DNA of 64,000 nt, from positions 75,031-139,030 of the forward strand of contig NZ_JANIOC010000011.1 of the NCBI RefSeq assembly GCF_024733565.1. Direction: 5' to 3'. The stretch is from Rossellomorea sp. SC111 (GTDB taxonomy: Bacteria > Bacillota > Bacilli > Bacillales > Bacillaceae_B). The notes beneath the pieces were generated by a model, which worked only from the letters and a program-made list of their open reading frames with translations, ran no database searches and was not told the origin of the DNA. Below, piece by piece: positions 45,006 to 53,546 of this stretch (the first letter of the stretch is position 1; the number at the start of each line of letters is the position of its first letter). A program made the translations under genes and the position numbers.

Positions 45006-46372
45006 AGAGCCTTTATATCCGGATCGTTGTAGTCACCCTTTTCATTATGATGATAAGCAGCGTGATCGCCTTTATTGGCTCGAATCTTTACTACCAGAAG
45101 ATCTTAAAACCTTCCAATGATAAAAAAAACGCAGAAATCGCCCATGACGTGGTGGACCTATTCGAAGCAGCCTCCATGGACGAGTCCACCTTTTTTGAAA
45201 AGACGGCAAAACTCAGCTATCAATTTTATGTAACCGATGGAGAGGGAGACGGAACATTTTATGGAGAGGAGTTTCGGAATCGAACCTTGTCGTCCAAAGT
45301 GATAAAGAATGTAGTGAACGGCAATACATACCATGGCATGGCTGAATATCCCGCTACCACATTTGTAACAGGATTTTTCTCAAACGAGTTGTCAAACTCG
45401 ATCGGTGTCCCGATTCAAATCGACGGGAAACCATATGCCATGTTCATGAGACCGGACATCAAGCAGCAGTTCAATGAGATCCACATTCTCCTGGCTGTAC
45501 TGCTCCTCCTGACGATTGCACTAAGTATGCTGATTGTCTTCTTCAGTACAAGGTATTTAGTGAAACCGATCAGGGAGCTCACCGTCGCTACAAAGAAGAT
45601 TGCCGATGGGGATTACTCCATAGAGCTGAAGGAGAACCGACAGGATGAGATCGGGACACTTGCCCGGTCATTTATGTTCATGAGCCGGCAGCTGATGCAG
45701 GTAGAACAAATGCGTCAGGAATTCGTTTCAAATGTGTCCCATGAAATTCAGACACCCCTCTCATCCATGAAAGGATATGCGAATCTGCTGCGTTCCCCTT
45801 CCCTTTCCAAAGAGGAACATGATGCCTACACCAAGGTGATTGAATCTGAAAGCACCCGGTTGTCCAAGGTAAGCAAACAGCTTTTGACCCTTGCCTCTCT
45901 TGATAAGGATCATGGAGCCATCAAGCGTGAATCTGTTAACTTGACTGGAATGCTTCACACTCTCATAAGCCAAACGAGGTGGCTGTGGGAAGAAAAAGAC
46001 CTTGCCCTCTCACTGGAGGCGGATGAGGTGATCTATTCAGGAAACGAAGACCTGCTTTACCAGGCATTCGAGAACCTCTTATCTAATAGCATAAAATATA
46101 CTCCACCTGAAGGTGAAATCCGTCTCTCCCTTCAACAGGAACAAAAAGGCATCATGTTTAGGATAGAGGATACCGGAATCGGCATTCCTCCAGAACATAC
46201 GGGGAAGATCTTTGACCGTTTCTACAAAGTGGACGAAGCACGCAGTCAGGAACGAAACAGCAGCGGACTGGGTCTCTCCATCGTGAAGAAAATCATCTCC
46301 CTCCATCACGGAGACATTCATGTTGAGAGCATTCCTGACGGTGGGACCACCTTTACAGTGACGCTTCCTTAA
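45002..46372 (+). CDS. hssS: Haem sensor histidine kinase HssS
   Basis: 456 residues. Membrane spans at about 7-30 and 161-183 flank an extracellular sensor domain of about 130 residues. HAMP follows, then HisKA with phospho-His247 (F-V-S-N-V-S-H-E-I-Q-T-P-L-S-S-M-K-G-Y). The ATPase domain has N-L-L-S-N-S-I-K-Y-T, D-T-G-I-G-I and G-L-G-L-S-I. HssS detects excess haem and phosphorylates HssR. Length and layout fit S. aureus HssS. Confidence 0.9.
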   Translation: MKSLYIRIVVVTLFIMMISSVIAFIGSNLYYQKILKPSNDKKNAEIAHDVVDLFEAASMDESTFFEKTAKLSYQFYVTDGEGDGTFYGEEFRNRTLSSKVIKNVVNGNTYHGMAEYPATTFVTGFFSNELSNSIGVPIQIDGKPYAMFMRPDIKQQFNEIHILLAVLLLLTIALSMLIVFFSTRYLVKPIRELTVATKKIADGDYSIELKENRQDEIGTLARSFMFMSRQLMQVEQMRQEFVSNVSHEIQTPLSSMKGYANLLRSPSLSKEEHDAYTKVIESESTRLSKVSKQLLTLASLDKDHGAIKRESVNLTGMLHTLISQTRWLWEEKDLALSLEADEVIYSGNEDLLYQAFENLLSNSIKYTPPEGEIRLSLQQEQKGIMFRIEDTGIGIPPEHTGKIFDRFYKVDEARSQERNSSGLGLSIVKKIISLHHGDIHVESIPDGGTTFTVTLP

Positions 46373-46378
46373 TCTGAT

Positions 46379-46398
46379 GTTCATCTTCCGTTCATACT
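46379..46398 (+). promoter_or_regulatory. HssR binding site (direct repeat) before hrtBA
   Basis: GTTCATCTT-CC-GTTCATACT matches the staphylococcal HssR direct repeat GTTCATATT-N2-GTTCATATT. A TTTATGAT -10-like box follows at suitable spacing. It lies in the 51-base gap between hssS and hrtB. Confidence 0.8.
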
Positions 46399-46423
46399 TC
46401 CCTTTTATGATGAAGGGGAAGTA

Positions 46424-47482
46424 ATGAAAGGGAAGGTGATTTTTTTGTTTCTTGCATGGAAAGAAATTCGCTATGCCAAAATGAAGTTCTTATTGATTAC
46501 AGGCATCATCACATTGATAACCAGCCTGGTGTTATCCATATCCGGATTGGCCAATGGTTTGTCCGTGGATAACGCCTCTGCCATAAAGAACATGACCGCT
46601 GACATATACGTAGTCGAAGAAAGCGATCAACATCAGCTTGAACGCTCTATGATGACCCCTGACGATATCGACGCTGTAAAAGGAGGCTCTCCCCTGGGAT
46701 TAAAGATGGTGGAAATGATCCATGACGGGGAAACCGTGAATATCAGCCTCTTCGCCTTAGATTCTGAGAGCCCATTCATGCCTGACGGAGAAGAAAGCGT
46801 GAAACTTGCTCCTTATGAGCTCCTTGCAGACCCTGCTCTCAAAAAAGAAGGGTATAAACCAGGGGACACCTTCACCTACGGGGAGAAAACATGGATCATC
46901 AGGGGATTTACGGAAGAACGCTTTAGTTATGGGCATACGCCGGTCATGTTCACGTCGATTGAGACGTGGAAGGATCTGCTTGGTGATGACCTTAGATACC
47001 AGGCACTTCTCTTCAAAGACCATGAAGGGGAAGATATCCCTTCCAATCTGGACAAGGCATCCAAGGATGACATTCTTTCAAACGTACCGGGTTTTTCAGC
47101 TGAACAGGGGTCTTTAAAGATGATGGTGATCTTTTTGCTCATCATTTCTGCAATTGTCCTGGCTACGTTCTTCTATGTCATGACACTGCAAAAGCTCCAT
47201 CAATACGGTGTGCTGAAAGCAATCGGGGCAAAAACAGGCATTCTGCTCCGTGCCCTTTTTGTCCAGATTTCCATTCTTTCGACCTTCGGAATCCTAGCAG
47301 GAAATACCCTTACGTATGGTTTGACACAACTAATTCCAGGAGATGTCCCGTTTGAAATATCTTCCGGAATGATCTTGTTAAACAATGGTTTGATTCTAGC
47401 CATGGCTTGGATCGGTTCTCTCCTATCCTTTAGGAGCATTATGAATGTAGATCCCTTAGAAGCAATCGGAGGAGTGAAATAA
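46424..47482 (+). CDS. hrtB: Haem exporter permease HrtB
   Basis: About 352 residues, MacB/FtsX-type permease. One N-terminal span, a periplasmic-type loop of about 190 residues, then three C-terminal spans (L-L-I-I-S-A-I-V-L-A-T-F-F, and so on) ending M-N-V-D-P-L-E-A-I-G-G, the usual FtsX ending. With HrtA it relieves haem toxicity in the membrane. A TTG at 46445 with AAGGTGA ahead would give a start like that of other HrtB proteins (L-A-W-K-E-I-R) and may be the true one. Confidence 0.88.
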   Translation: MKGKVIFLFLAWKEIRYAKMKFLLITGIITLITSLVLSISGLANGLSVDNASAIKNMTADIYVVEESDQHQLERSMMTPDDIDAVKGGSPLGLKMVEMIHDGETVNISLFALDSESPFMPDGEESVKLAPYELLADPALKKEGYKPGDTFTYGEKTWIIRGFTEERFSYGHTPVMFTSIETWKDLLGDDLRYQALLFKDHEGEDIPSNLDKASKDDILSNVPGFSAEQGSLKMMVIFLLIISAIVLATFFYVMTLQKLHQYGVLKAIGAKTGILLRALFVQISILSTFGILAGNTLTYGLTQLIPGDVPFEISSGMILLNNGLILAMAWIGSLLSFRSIMNVDPLEAIGGVK

Positions 47483-47483
47483 G

Positions 47484-48137
47484 ATGACATCGATTTTGGA
47501 ATTAAACGGGGTTACGAAGACATACAGACAGGGACAAGAACGGCTCACAGTACTGGATCATGTTTCAATGATGGTCTACAGCGGGGAGTTCGGTGCGATC
47601 CTGGGGCCTTCCGGTTCTGGAAAAAGCACACTCCTCTCCATCATCGGGGCGTTGACCAGCCCTTCAAGTGGCGAAGTGATCATAAACGGACGTAATGTTC
47701 ACGACATGAGCAACAAAGAGCAAACATCCCTTCGCCTAAAGGAAATCGGCTTTATCTTTCAACAATCCAATCTTGTTCCCTTCTTGACGGTTGAAGAACA
47801 ATTATTGCTCGTCGGGAAGCTCACAAGACAGAAGGACCGCCTTCAGGCACGGGCAGTAGAATTATTATCTCATCTTGGACTTGATGAACGGCGCTCCCAT
47901 TACCCTGAACAGCTCTCAGGCGGCGAACAGCAGCGGGTCGCCATCGCAAGAGCCCTCATGAATGAACCGAAGCTGATCCTTGCCGATGAACCTACTGCGA
48001 GCCTCGACAGGGAACGGGGGAAATCCGTTGTGGAATTATTAGTGAAAGAAACGAAAGAAAGAAATATCGCCACCATCATGGTCACTCATGATGAGTCGAT
48101 GATCGGGGAATGTGACTGGGTTCATCGAATGAGGTAA
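47484..48137 (+). CDS. hrtA: Haem exporter ATP-binding protein HrtA
   Basis: 217 residues, LolD/MacB-type ABC ATPase. Walker [10 protein letters not shown] (43-51), signature L-S-G-G-E-Q-Q-R, Walker B L-I-L-A-D-E-P-T, and H-loop V-T-H-D. Starts 1 base after hrtB stops; its ribosome site GGAGTG is in the last hrtB codons. Completes the hssRS-hrtBA module. Confidence 0.93.
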   Translation: MTSILELNGVTKTYRQGQERLTVLDHVSMMVYSGEFGAILGPSGSGKSTLLSIIGALTSPSSGEVIINGRNVHDMSNKEQTSLRLKEIGFIFQQSNLVPFLTVEEQLLLVGKLTRQKDRLQARAVELLSHLGLDERRSHYPEQLSGGEQQRVAIARALMNEPKLILADEPTASLDRERGKSVVELLVKETKERNIATIMVTHDESMIGECDWVHRMR

Positions 48138-48145
48138 GAGATGGG

Positions 48146-48170
48146 AAGTGCCTGAAACAGTCAGGCACTT
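48146..48170. terminator. Terminator at convergent gene ends
   Basis: AAGTGCCTGA / TCAGGCACTT stem with a 5-base loop, then TCTTCATTTT. Lies after hrtA and overlaps the end of the opposing gene. Confidence 0.75.
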
Positions 48171-48652
48171 TCTTCATTTTGGTTTAACAGCCCCTTCAAT
48201 TTCTCTGGATCATCGACTCTCATAGCCACTTTAAACACCTCTTCCTTTCTACCCATGAACTGGGTCGCTTCGACAGGCTCCTTCAAGAACAGGATCAATT
48301 GAGGATGAATCTCTTCAAAGTCTTTCTGCATAAAGACCATAGTGTCTTTATTTGGTTTCTTCTCTCCCCATTCTATTCGGTCAATGTTTGATAAGGACAA
48401 AATCAATCGTTGCCTCAGTCCTTGAGCAATGTGCATCTCGGCATTTTTCACTTCCACAGGATGCAATCGTGTAATTTGGATTTCGGCCAGTACGAGAAGA
48501 ATGCTGTACACGTTTAGAACGAGCAAAATGAATGACAGGACGGGAATTTTGGAGTGCAACCACCAGTGAAGACCTATTGTTTCAATGGCAACGGCATGAA
48601 TGAGCATGATATTCATGGCGATGGCACTGGTCTTATGATGCATCGTAACCAC
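48161..48652 (-). pseudogene. C-terminal half of a frameshifted membrane protein
   Basis: 163 residues starting M-V-T-M-H-H-K-T-S-A-I-A-M. Two membrane spans (about 10-28, 37-57) are followed by a soluble domain with L-A-E-I-Q-I-T-R-L-H-P and A-M-R-V-D-D-P-E-K-L. It resembles the C-terminal half of Bacillaceae proteins of about 350 residues often mislabelled beta-carotene 15,15'-monooxygenase. The N-terminal half is in another frame just upstream. Adding one A to the A7 run at 48670-48676 joins them into one open frame. The gene is either inactivated or relies on ribosomal slippage. Confidence 0.7.
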
Positions 48653-49191
48653 CCCGTCATGAGTGGGACTTTTTTTCTCCAGCTGAAGAAGGCGTAATAC
48701 ACCATCAGAATCTCAGAGGCCACGATTCGGATAAGAGGAAGTCTGCTTACCTTTCTTTCCACGGCAGGAAGGAATGAGAAGATCGGTCCTGTTCCCGATG
48801 ATCTCATTTCAGCCCGGATGACTGGAATTCTCTTGAGGAGAAGGAAGATCAGACCAAGTTCTGTCAGAAAGAACAAGGCTTCGAAGCTTATCCCGGAGTA
48901 CAGAAGGATTGTATAGGGTGCAAAGAATTCTTCAGGGATGATAACTCTTGCTATGACCAATCCTAATACGACGAATCCGACCGCCTGCTTCTTTGATACT
49001 TTAAAAGCTGCATAGGCAAGTGCAGGTGAAATGATGACTAAATCCACTAAGGATCCAAGTACTGCACTACTTTCAAGTTCAATGGCCAGGAACTGCTGCA
49101 CGGCAGGCTGATACAATAATACATTGCACAGGATGACGATTGATAACAGGGCAAGTGCCCATGATGCCCATTTCGTGTCACGGAGGACCAT
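48613..49191 (-). pseudogene. N-terminal half of a frameshifted membrane protein
   Basis: From ATG at 49191 (AAGGAGAGGTGG ahead) about 192 residues with five or so spans (A-L-A-L-L-S-I-V-I-L-C, L-V-D-L-V-I-I-S-P-A-L-A-Y, F-F-L-T-E-L-G-L-I-F-L). The family-like sequence ends at Y-Y-A-F-F-S-W-R-K-K. Past the A7 run (codons AGA AAA AAA) the frame continues only 20 residues with no family likeness. Together with the C-terminal part it would make one protein of about 340 residues. Confidence 0.7.
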
Positions 49192-49232
49192 TAGAAACCA
49201 CCTCTCCTTCACTGAAATTCCATTTACTTACA

Positions 49233-50327
49233 TTATAACTCTAACAGCTTTTTTCGGAAATCTTCTTCTCTTAAAATATTGAGCATGAATGAATTCAAAC
49301 TTCCTGAGATCTTTTCTAATTCCCCAGGTTCCAACTCGTTTGAAAAGATGGCAATCTCCGTTGAATTACCTTCTTTGTCTGTGGCATACGCAGCATTGGT
49401 GACAAGGAACTCTGTCGATCCCCCTTTTTGTCCGGCATGCTTCAACCACTCTTGATTGATAGGATTCTCCATAAGACCTTCCATGACTGAATCCAACCAC
49501 TTCTGTGTTTCTTTATTAAAATAACGCTTAGAATTTAGCTTCCCCATGAGTGATGCGTATTCAAAAGTAGTACTGCTGGTCAGTCTGTCGGACCATATCT
49601 TCTGCTGGGGCTCACTACTGTGCCAATTTTCTATGTACGTATCTTTTCCTCCATTTTTTAATGAGTGTGTAACGGTTTGAGCTGTTTGTATGTATTCTTC
49701 TTTTGACATCGTCATAATCTTCGACTCGATATAGTCATCCGTAAAAGACGGATTTTTCATTTTAAAATATGTTGGAATCAGCATGGATCCGGAGATAGGG
49801 TAGAGCGCCTCATGTTTTTCAATCCCCAATTCGTCCATTGATCTGTTGATTTCCTCACTTCCAAGAAGCTCCATCAAATAGTCAGTGTTGGCGTTGGAGC
49901 TGAATAAGATCATCCCTTTCACTACGTTTTCAAGGTTAGTCGTGTTTCCAAGCAGTAGTCCCTTTTCTTTGGAATACGTAATCCATTCTTCATGTGCTCC
50001 CCCATCCGTATCAGGGATATAGTATCGATCAAGGTCTTCCAGGGAAACGTTCAGGGAAGGGTCCAATTTCTGTTCGCCGCATTGCCTCGCATATTCAATG
50101 GCCACGATTGTCTTCATCGCGCTTGCTAACGGGAACATCTCATCTTCCCTGACGGACACGAGCGTTTCCCCATTCCGAATCACCGTTAAACTCCAATTCT
50201 CGTGATGTTTTAAATAGTTTAACAGATAGTTGGGATCCTTTTTCCCCGCGTTCTGCCTAATGCCTACCACAATGATGATCAAAGCGATAACCAAACCAAC
50301 TCCAATAATGAGTAAAGCCACCTTCAT
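49233..50327 (-). CDS. Membrane-anchored serine hydrolase (class A beta-lactamase/PBP-like)
   Basis: 364 residues. An N-terminal membrane anchor (about 2-22) precedes a penicillin-binding-type domain with S-x-x-K at Ser69-Lys72 (P-L-A-S-A-M-K-T), S-x-N near 143-145 (F-S-S-N-A-N) and a C-terminal K-G-G-S motif. Such proteins are D,D-peptidases, esterases or beta-lactamase relatives acting outside the membrane. The distance between motifs is longer than in true class A beta-lactamases, so resistance should not be assumed. Monocistronic. Confidence 0.78.
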   Translation of the reverse strand: MKVALLIIGVGLVIALIIIVVGIRQNAGKKDPNYLLNYLKHHENWSLTVIRNGETLVSVREDEMFPLASAMKTIVAIEYARQCGEQKLDPSLNVSLEDLDRYYIPDTDGGAHEEWITYSKEKGLLLGNTTNLENVVKGMILFSSNANTDYLMELLGSEEINRSMDELGIEKHEALYPISGSMLIPTYFKMKNPSFTDDYIESKIMTMSKEEYIQTAQTVTHSLKNGGKDTYIENWHSSEPQQKIWSDRLTSSTTFEYASLMGKLNSKRYFNKETQKWLDSVMEGLMENPINQEWLKHAGQKGGSTEFLVTNAAYATDKEGNSTEIAIFSNELEPGELEKISGSLNSFMLNILREEDFRKKLLEL

Positions 50328-50402
50328 TTTCCTCGCTCCTGTCTTTAGTACGGTTAGTATATATACGGTTGAAAAATGGGAAATGTTTCATTTTTCCAAC
50401 GT

Positions 50403-50435
50403 AAAAAACCTATCCATCATGTGATGGATAGGTTT
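50403..50435 (-). terminator. Intrinsic terminator
   Basis: AAACCTATCCATCA / TGATGGATAGGTTT, a perfect 14-bp stem with a 2-base centre and a T run on the minus strand, directly after the EamA gene. Confidence 0.88.
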
Positions 50436-50438
50436 CAT

Positions 50439-51305
50439 TCATGCTGCTTGTTTTTTACCTGCTTCATTATTCTTGAGGAACATGTACAATGACGCCCCAA
50501 AAATCACAATGTACCCAATGATGCTGTATACGTCAGGAATCTGTCCGAACAGGAAGATGCTGATGAGAGCGGAATATACAACAGTCGAGTAGAAGAAGAT
50601 CGATATCTCCCTTGCCGGTGCAAACTTGTACGCGATCGTAATACCGAACTGACCGACTGTCGCAAATACACCTGCAGATAACAGGTAAACCCACTGTTTC
50701 ACGCTCATCGGCTCATAAAATCCGATGACAAACGGAAGCAGCACGACCGTTGTAAAGAAGGAGAAGTAAAAGACGATCGTATAAAACTTCTCCCTGCTCC
50801 CGAGTACTCGCAGCACCGTGTAGGCACCTGCGGCAAAAATGGCGGAAAGTACGCCAGCAACATACGGAATGACATCAAAGGAAAATGCGGGTTTGATGAT
50901 GAACAATGTCCCGATGAACGCAATGATGATCGCCACCACCTGAAAGACGCGCGTCCGTTCTTTCAAGAATAGTGCCGAAAAGATGATGGTTAAAAACGGG
51001 CTCAGCTTGTTCAGCATATCGGCATCTGACAGTACAAGATGATCGATTGCATAGAAGAACAGCACAATACCGACAGCCCCTAAACTAGAACGCAGTAACA
51101 GAAGCTTCTGATTTTCTTTTTTTCCAAACAGACGTTCCTTATGGTACCGGACAAAACCGAATGCAATGAATGCAGAGACGATATTCCGGAAAAAGGTTTT
51201 CTGGATCGTCGGCACATCCCCCGACAACTTGACAAACGCCGCCATCAGGGAGAAACCAAACGCTGATAATAATAATAGTAAAATTCCTTTATTTCGATTT
51301 GACAT
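50439..51305 (-). CDS. EamA/DMT-family transporter
   Basis: 288 residues with ten spans in two EamA repeats (L-L-L-L-L-S-A-F-G-F-S-L-M-A-A at the start, I-I-G-Y-I-V-I-F-G-A-S-L-Y-M-F at the end). The ATG at 51305 has GGAGG 5 bases ahead and begins M-S-N-R-N-K-G; the frame continues upstream without a better site. A metabolite exporter of unknown substrate. Not closely similar to the other EamA gene at 20308. Confidence 0.85.
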   Translation of the reverse strand: MSNRNKGILLLLLSAFGFSLMAAFVKLSGDVPTIQKTFFRNIVSAFIAFGFVRYHKERLFGKKENQKLLLLRSSLGAVGIVLFFYAIDHLVLSDADMLNKLSPFLTIIFSALFLKERTRVFQVVAIIIAFIGTLFIIKPAFSFDVIPYVAGVLSAIFAAGAYTVLRVLGSREKFYTIVFYFSFFTTVVLLPFVIGFYEPMSVKQWVYLLSAGVFATVGQFGITIAYKFAPAREISIFFYSTVVYSALISIFLFGQIPDVYSIIGYIVIFGASLYMFLKNNEAGKKQAA

Positions 51306-51391
51306 CATTTCCTCCAATGATAAACAATTTTGCAACTCAATCAGTGTATCAAAAAAAAGGCGGCAAGGAAAAAGAACGGTTCGCAATCCTG

Positions 51392-51450
51392 CCTGGAAAA
51401 AAGACGGGGCCACCGCTTACCTTAAGCAGAGGCCCCGTCTTTTTTCCAGG
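51392..51450. terminator. Strong symmetrical terminator hairpin
   Basis: 20-bp perfect arms beginning CCTGGAAAAAAGACGGGGCC with a 19-base loop. The outer A6/T6 tracts pair with each other, so it can act in both directions. It follows the AraC-family gene (minus) and precedes the EamA gene. Confidence 0.85.
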
Positions 51451-51539
51451 AAATAAACTTTCAAAATTAAGACATAATAATTGTCTGTTTTCACTTCTAA
51501 AGAAGTCTAATTTTTTTCAATTGAGATTTACACCCTTTT

Positions 51540-52397
51540 TTATTTCTTCATGATGGGAACCCAAACTTCACATCTATAATCCTCGTCATTCGGATTTCCC
51601 GGTGGATACAATTCAAACTCCGGTGCATCTCCATGCTCATATCCTGTGGAAGGGAACCATTCAGAGAAAATCCGCTTCCACACATCCTGGATCGCTTCCG
51701 GCATCGGACCAACCGATTCAAATACTGCCCATGTGGAAGCAGGTACCTCTTTAACCTCCAGTGAGGAATGATGATTAGTTTTCTTTTCTGACCCGATAAA
51801 ATAGGTAAACTCTTCATTCGGATAATCAAACTCCATGCAGATTCCGAGCATTTCATCATTATTTGCTGCCTCACAAATTTCACTGTCCAAGCCCGAAGTA
51901 TTCACCTCATCCCAAAATGACGGAATCTCCTTCAAGTTTTGACCGTTACTGGTTGAGACTCTTTTCCCTTTTCCAATCACCTGAAATGCTTCTTTTTCAA
52001 CGATTCTATAATTCACTTCGACTTCCCCTTTTAATTGGATTTGGAAGGATATACGCGGGAATGCTTTCAAGGGAATTCCTGATTCTTTTACCTGGGATGG
52101 GGAAACACCGTGAGCTTTTCGAAATGCCTTCGAGAAAGATTCTGGTGTTTCATATCCATACCTGAAAGCGACATCAATGACCTTTACATTCGCATTATTC
52201 AGTTCCTGAGCCGCAAGAGTCAGCCTTCTCCTCCTGATGTAATCAGCTACAGTGCAGCCTGTAACTAAAGAAAATAACCTTTGAAAGTGAAACTTCGAGT
52301 TCAATGAGAGCCTTGCAAGCTCCTCCATCTCGATCTCTCCTTCAAGATTCTCTTCTATATACTGAATGCAGTCATTCATCCTATGAAGCATTTCCAT
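51540..52397 (-). CDS. AraC-family regulator with GyrI-like effector domain
   Basis: 285 residues. Two AraC helix-turn-helices at about 5-105 (E-E-L-A-R-L-S-L-N-S-K-F-H-F-Q-R-L-F, then D-V-A-F-R-Y-G-Y-E-T-P-E-S-F-S-K-A-F-R-K). A GyrI/AraC_E_bind domain follows at about 125-283, ending in V-W-V-P-I. This arrangement is typical of Rob/BltR-like activators that sense lipophilic drugs. No obvious target adjoins; the EamA exporter downstream is separated by a strong terminator. Confidence 0.87.
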   Translation of the reverse strand: MEMLHRMNDCIQYIEENLEGEIEMEELARLSLNSKFHFQRLFSLVTGCTVADYIRRRRLTLAAQELNNANVKVIDVAFRYGYETPESFSKAFRKAHGVSPSQVKESGIPLKAFPRISFQIQLKGEVEVNYRIVEKEAFQVIGKGKRVSTSNGQNLKEIPSFWDEVNTSGLDSEICEAANNDEMLGICMEFDYPNEEFTYFIGSEKKTNHHSSLEVKEVPASTWAVFESVGPMPEAIQDVWKRIFSEWFPSTGYEHGDAPEFELYPPGNPNDEDYRCEVWVPIMKK

Positions 52398-52565
52398 TGT
52401 TTATCTTCTCCTGTCTCAACTAATGTACCATGCAGATTGTATATACTCCGGTCATTCTGTGCGATGTCGTGACCGGTGGTTTCTTTATAAATTGGGCATA
52501 GTATACAGATACTAACCTTCACCAAGACATTACTTCTACACTCTTTTACCTATCTCCTCTTTTTA

Positions 52566-52619
52566 TTGACATGAAACCATATGGTGTTATAACATTAAAA
52601 CGAAACCAATTGGTGTTAT
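52566..52619 (+). promoter_or_regulatory. Promoter with two tandem operator copies for SRPBCC-ArsR pair
   Basis: TTGACA (52566-52571), 16 bases, then TATAAC (52588-52593). The spacer holds AAACCATATGGTGTTAT (52574-52590), and a second copy AAACCAATTGGTGTTAT lies at 52603-52619. Both have an ACCANNTGGT dyad. Their overlap with the promoter suggests autorepression by the downstream ArsR protein. Confidence 0.7.
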
Positions 52620-52645
52620 TTAATAACAGAAAGCAGGCGACAAAT

Positions 52646-53080
52646 TTGAAACCAAATCAAAGCAACCAACTTCAAGATATTAACCAGACCGTCCTCTTCA
52701 ATGCCCCCATCCAAAAGGTATGGGACACCGTTTCCACTTCAGAAGGCATTTCCTCATGGTTCATGCCTAATGATTTCCAACCTGAAGTCGGGTATGAATT
52801 TCATATTCAGTCCCCCTTCGGCCCGTCCCCATGTAAGGTATTGGAAGTTGATGAGCCTCATAAGCTGTCCTTCTCCTGGGATACGGATGGCTGGTTCGTT
52901 ACATTCCTTTTAAAAGAGATTGGGACACAAACCGAATTCACGCTGATTCATGGTGGCTGGAAGCATGATGATGCAGTTGTTTCAAAACCGAACGAAAAAA
53001 GCTCCGTTATACGGGAACGAATGGCGAACGGCTGGGTCGGCATTGTGGACCAGCGACTTCGGAAGGTGGTGGAGGAATAA
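52646..53080 (+). CDS. SRPBCC (AHSA1-type) domain protein
   Basis: About 144 residues. Begins its fold with [19 protein letters not shown] and has S-S-W-F-M-P-N-D and F-T-L-I-H-G-G-W, typical of AHSA1-like START/Bet v1 ligand-binding proteins. The start is taken as TTG at 52646 because the longer frame would begin inside the promoter. The gene stops at the base before the ArsR gene. Such pairs are common in Bacillus; the ligand is unknown. Confidence 0.82.
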   Translation: MKPNQSNQLQDINQTVLFNAPIQKVWDTVSTSEGISSWFMPNDFQPEVGYEFHIQSPFGPSPCKVLEVDEPHKLSFSWDTDGWFVTFLLKEIGTQTEFTLIHGGWKHDDAVVSKPNEKSSVIRERMANGWVGIVDQRLRKVVEE

Positions 53081-53401
53081 GTGTCTGCCGTTAAACATGA
53101 TGTATTCCATGCGATTGCAGATCCGACCCGTCGTGAAGTGCTTCGTCTTCTTTCGGAAAAAGAGATGCCCATTTCGGCTTTGACTTCCCATTTTCCGATG
53201 AGCAGGACCGCCGTTGCAAAGCACCTTACCATTCTTACTGAAGCCGAATTGGTCCGCGGGGAAAAGGTCGGAAGAGAGAAAATTTATCGCCTTCATCCCG
53301 AACCTTTGACACAATTAAAGGACTGGCTCGCCTATTACGAGCAGTTCTGGAATAATAAGTTGTCTAAGCTGAAGTACATCGTAGAAAGTAAGGAAGAATA
53401 G
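53081..53401 (+). CDS. ArsR-family transcriptional regulator
   Basis: 106 residues. Winged helix with A-I-A-D-P-T-R-R-E-V-L-R-L-L and M-S-R-T-A-V-A-K-H-L-T-I-L-T-E-A-E-L-V. It lacks the metal-binding C-V-C motif of arsenic sensors, and belongs to the SdpR/YdfF-type subgroup paired with SRPBCC proteins. GTG start immediately after the previous stop, with GGAGGAA. Probably represses its own operon through the tandem ACCANNTGGT sites. Confidence 0.87.
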   Translation: MSAVKHDVFHAIADPTRREVLRLLSEKEMPISALTSHFPMSRTAVAKHLTILTEAELVRGEKVGREKIYRLHPEPLTQLKDWLAYYEQFWNNKLSKLKYIVESKEE

Positions 53402-53405
53402 CAAA

Positions 53406-53439
53406 GAGGGACGGACCTTTAAATTCAAGGTTCGTCCCT
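53406..53439. repeat. Full GAGGGACGGACC repeat
   Basis: GAGGGACGGACCTT, short loop, AAGGTTCGTCCCT (one arm change), then TTTATTTTTT. It starts 4 bases after the ArsR stop and looks like a working terminator. Confidence 0.85.
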
Positions 53440-53546
53440 GTTTATTTTTTACAAATTAGAGTTGAAACCACATCTGCCCCGTCTATTTCCCTTCACTCCT
53501 ATCATATATTTAAATAATGCAGCTTCGGCTTAAGGGGGAGAACGAG

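Noticed and set aside
49233-50327. Beta-lactamase resistance gene
   Set aside because: SxxK, SxN and KGGS motifs are present, but a membrane anchor and unusual motif spacing fit a cell-wall serine hydrolase better.
52571-52645. N-terminal extension of the SRPBCC protein
   Set aside because: It would be encoded by the promoter and operator repeats and starts at the last base of the -35 box.
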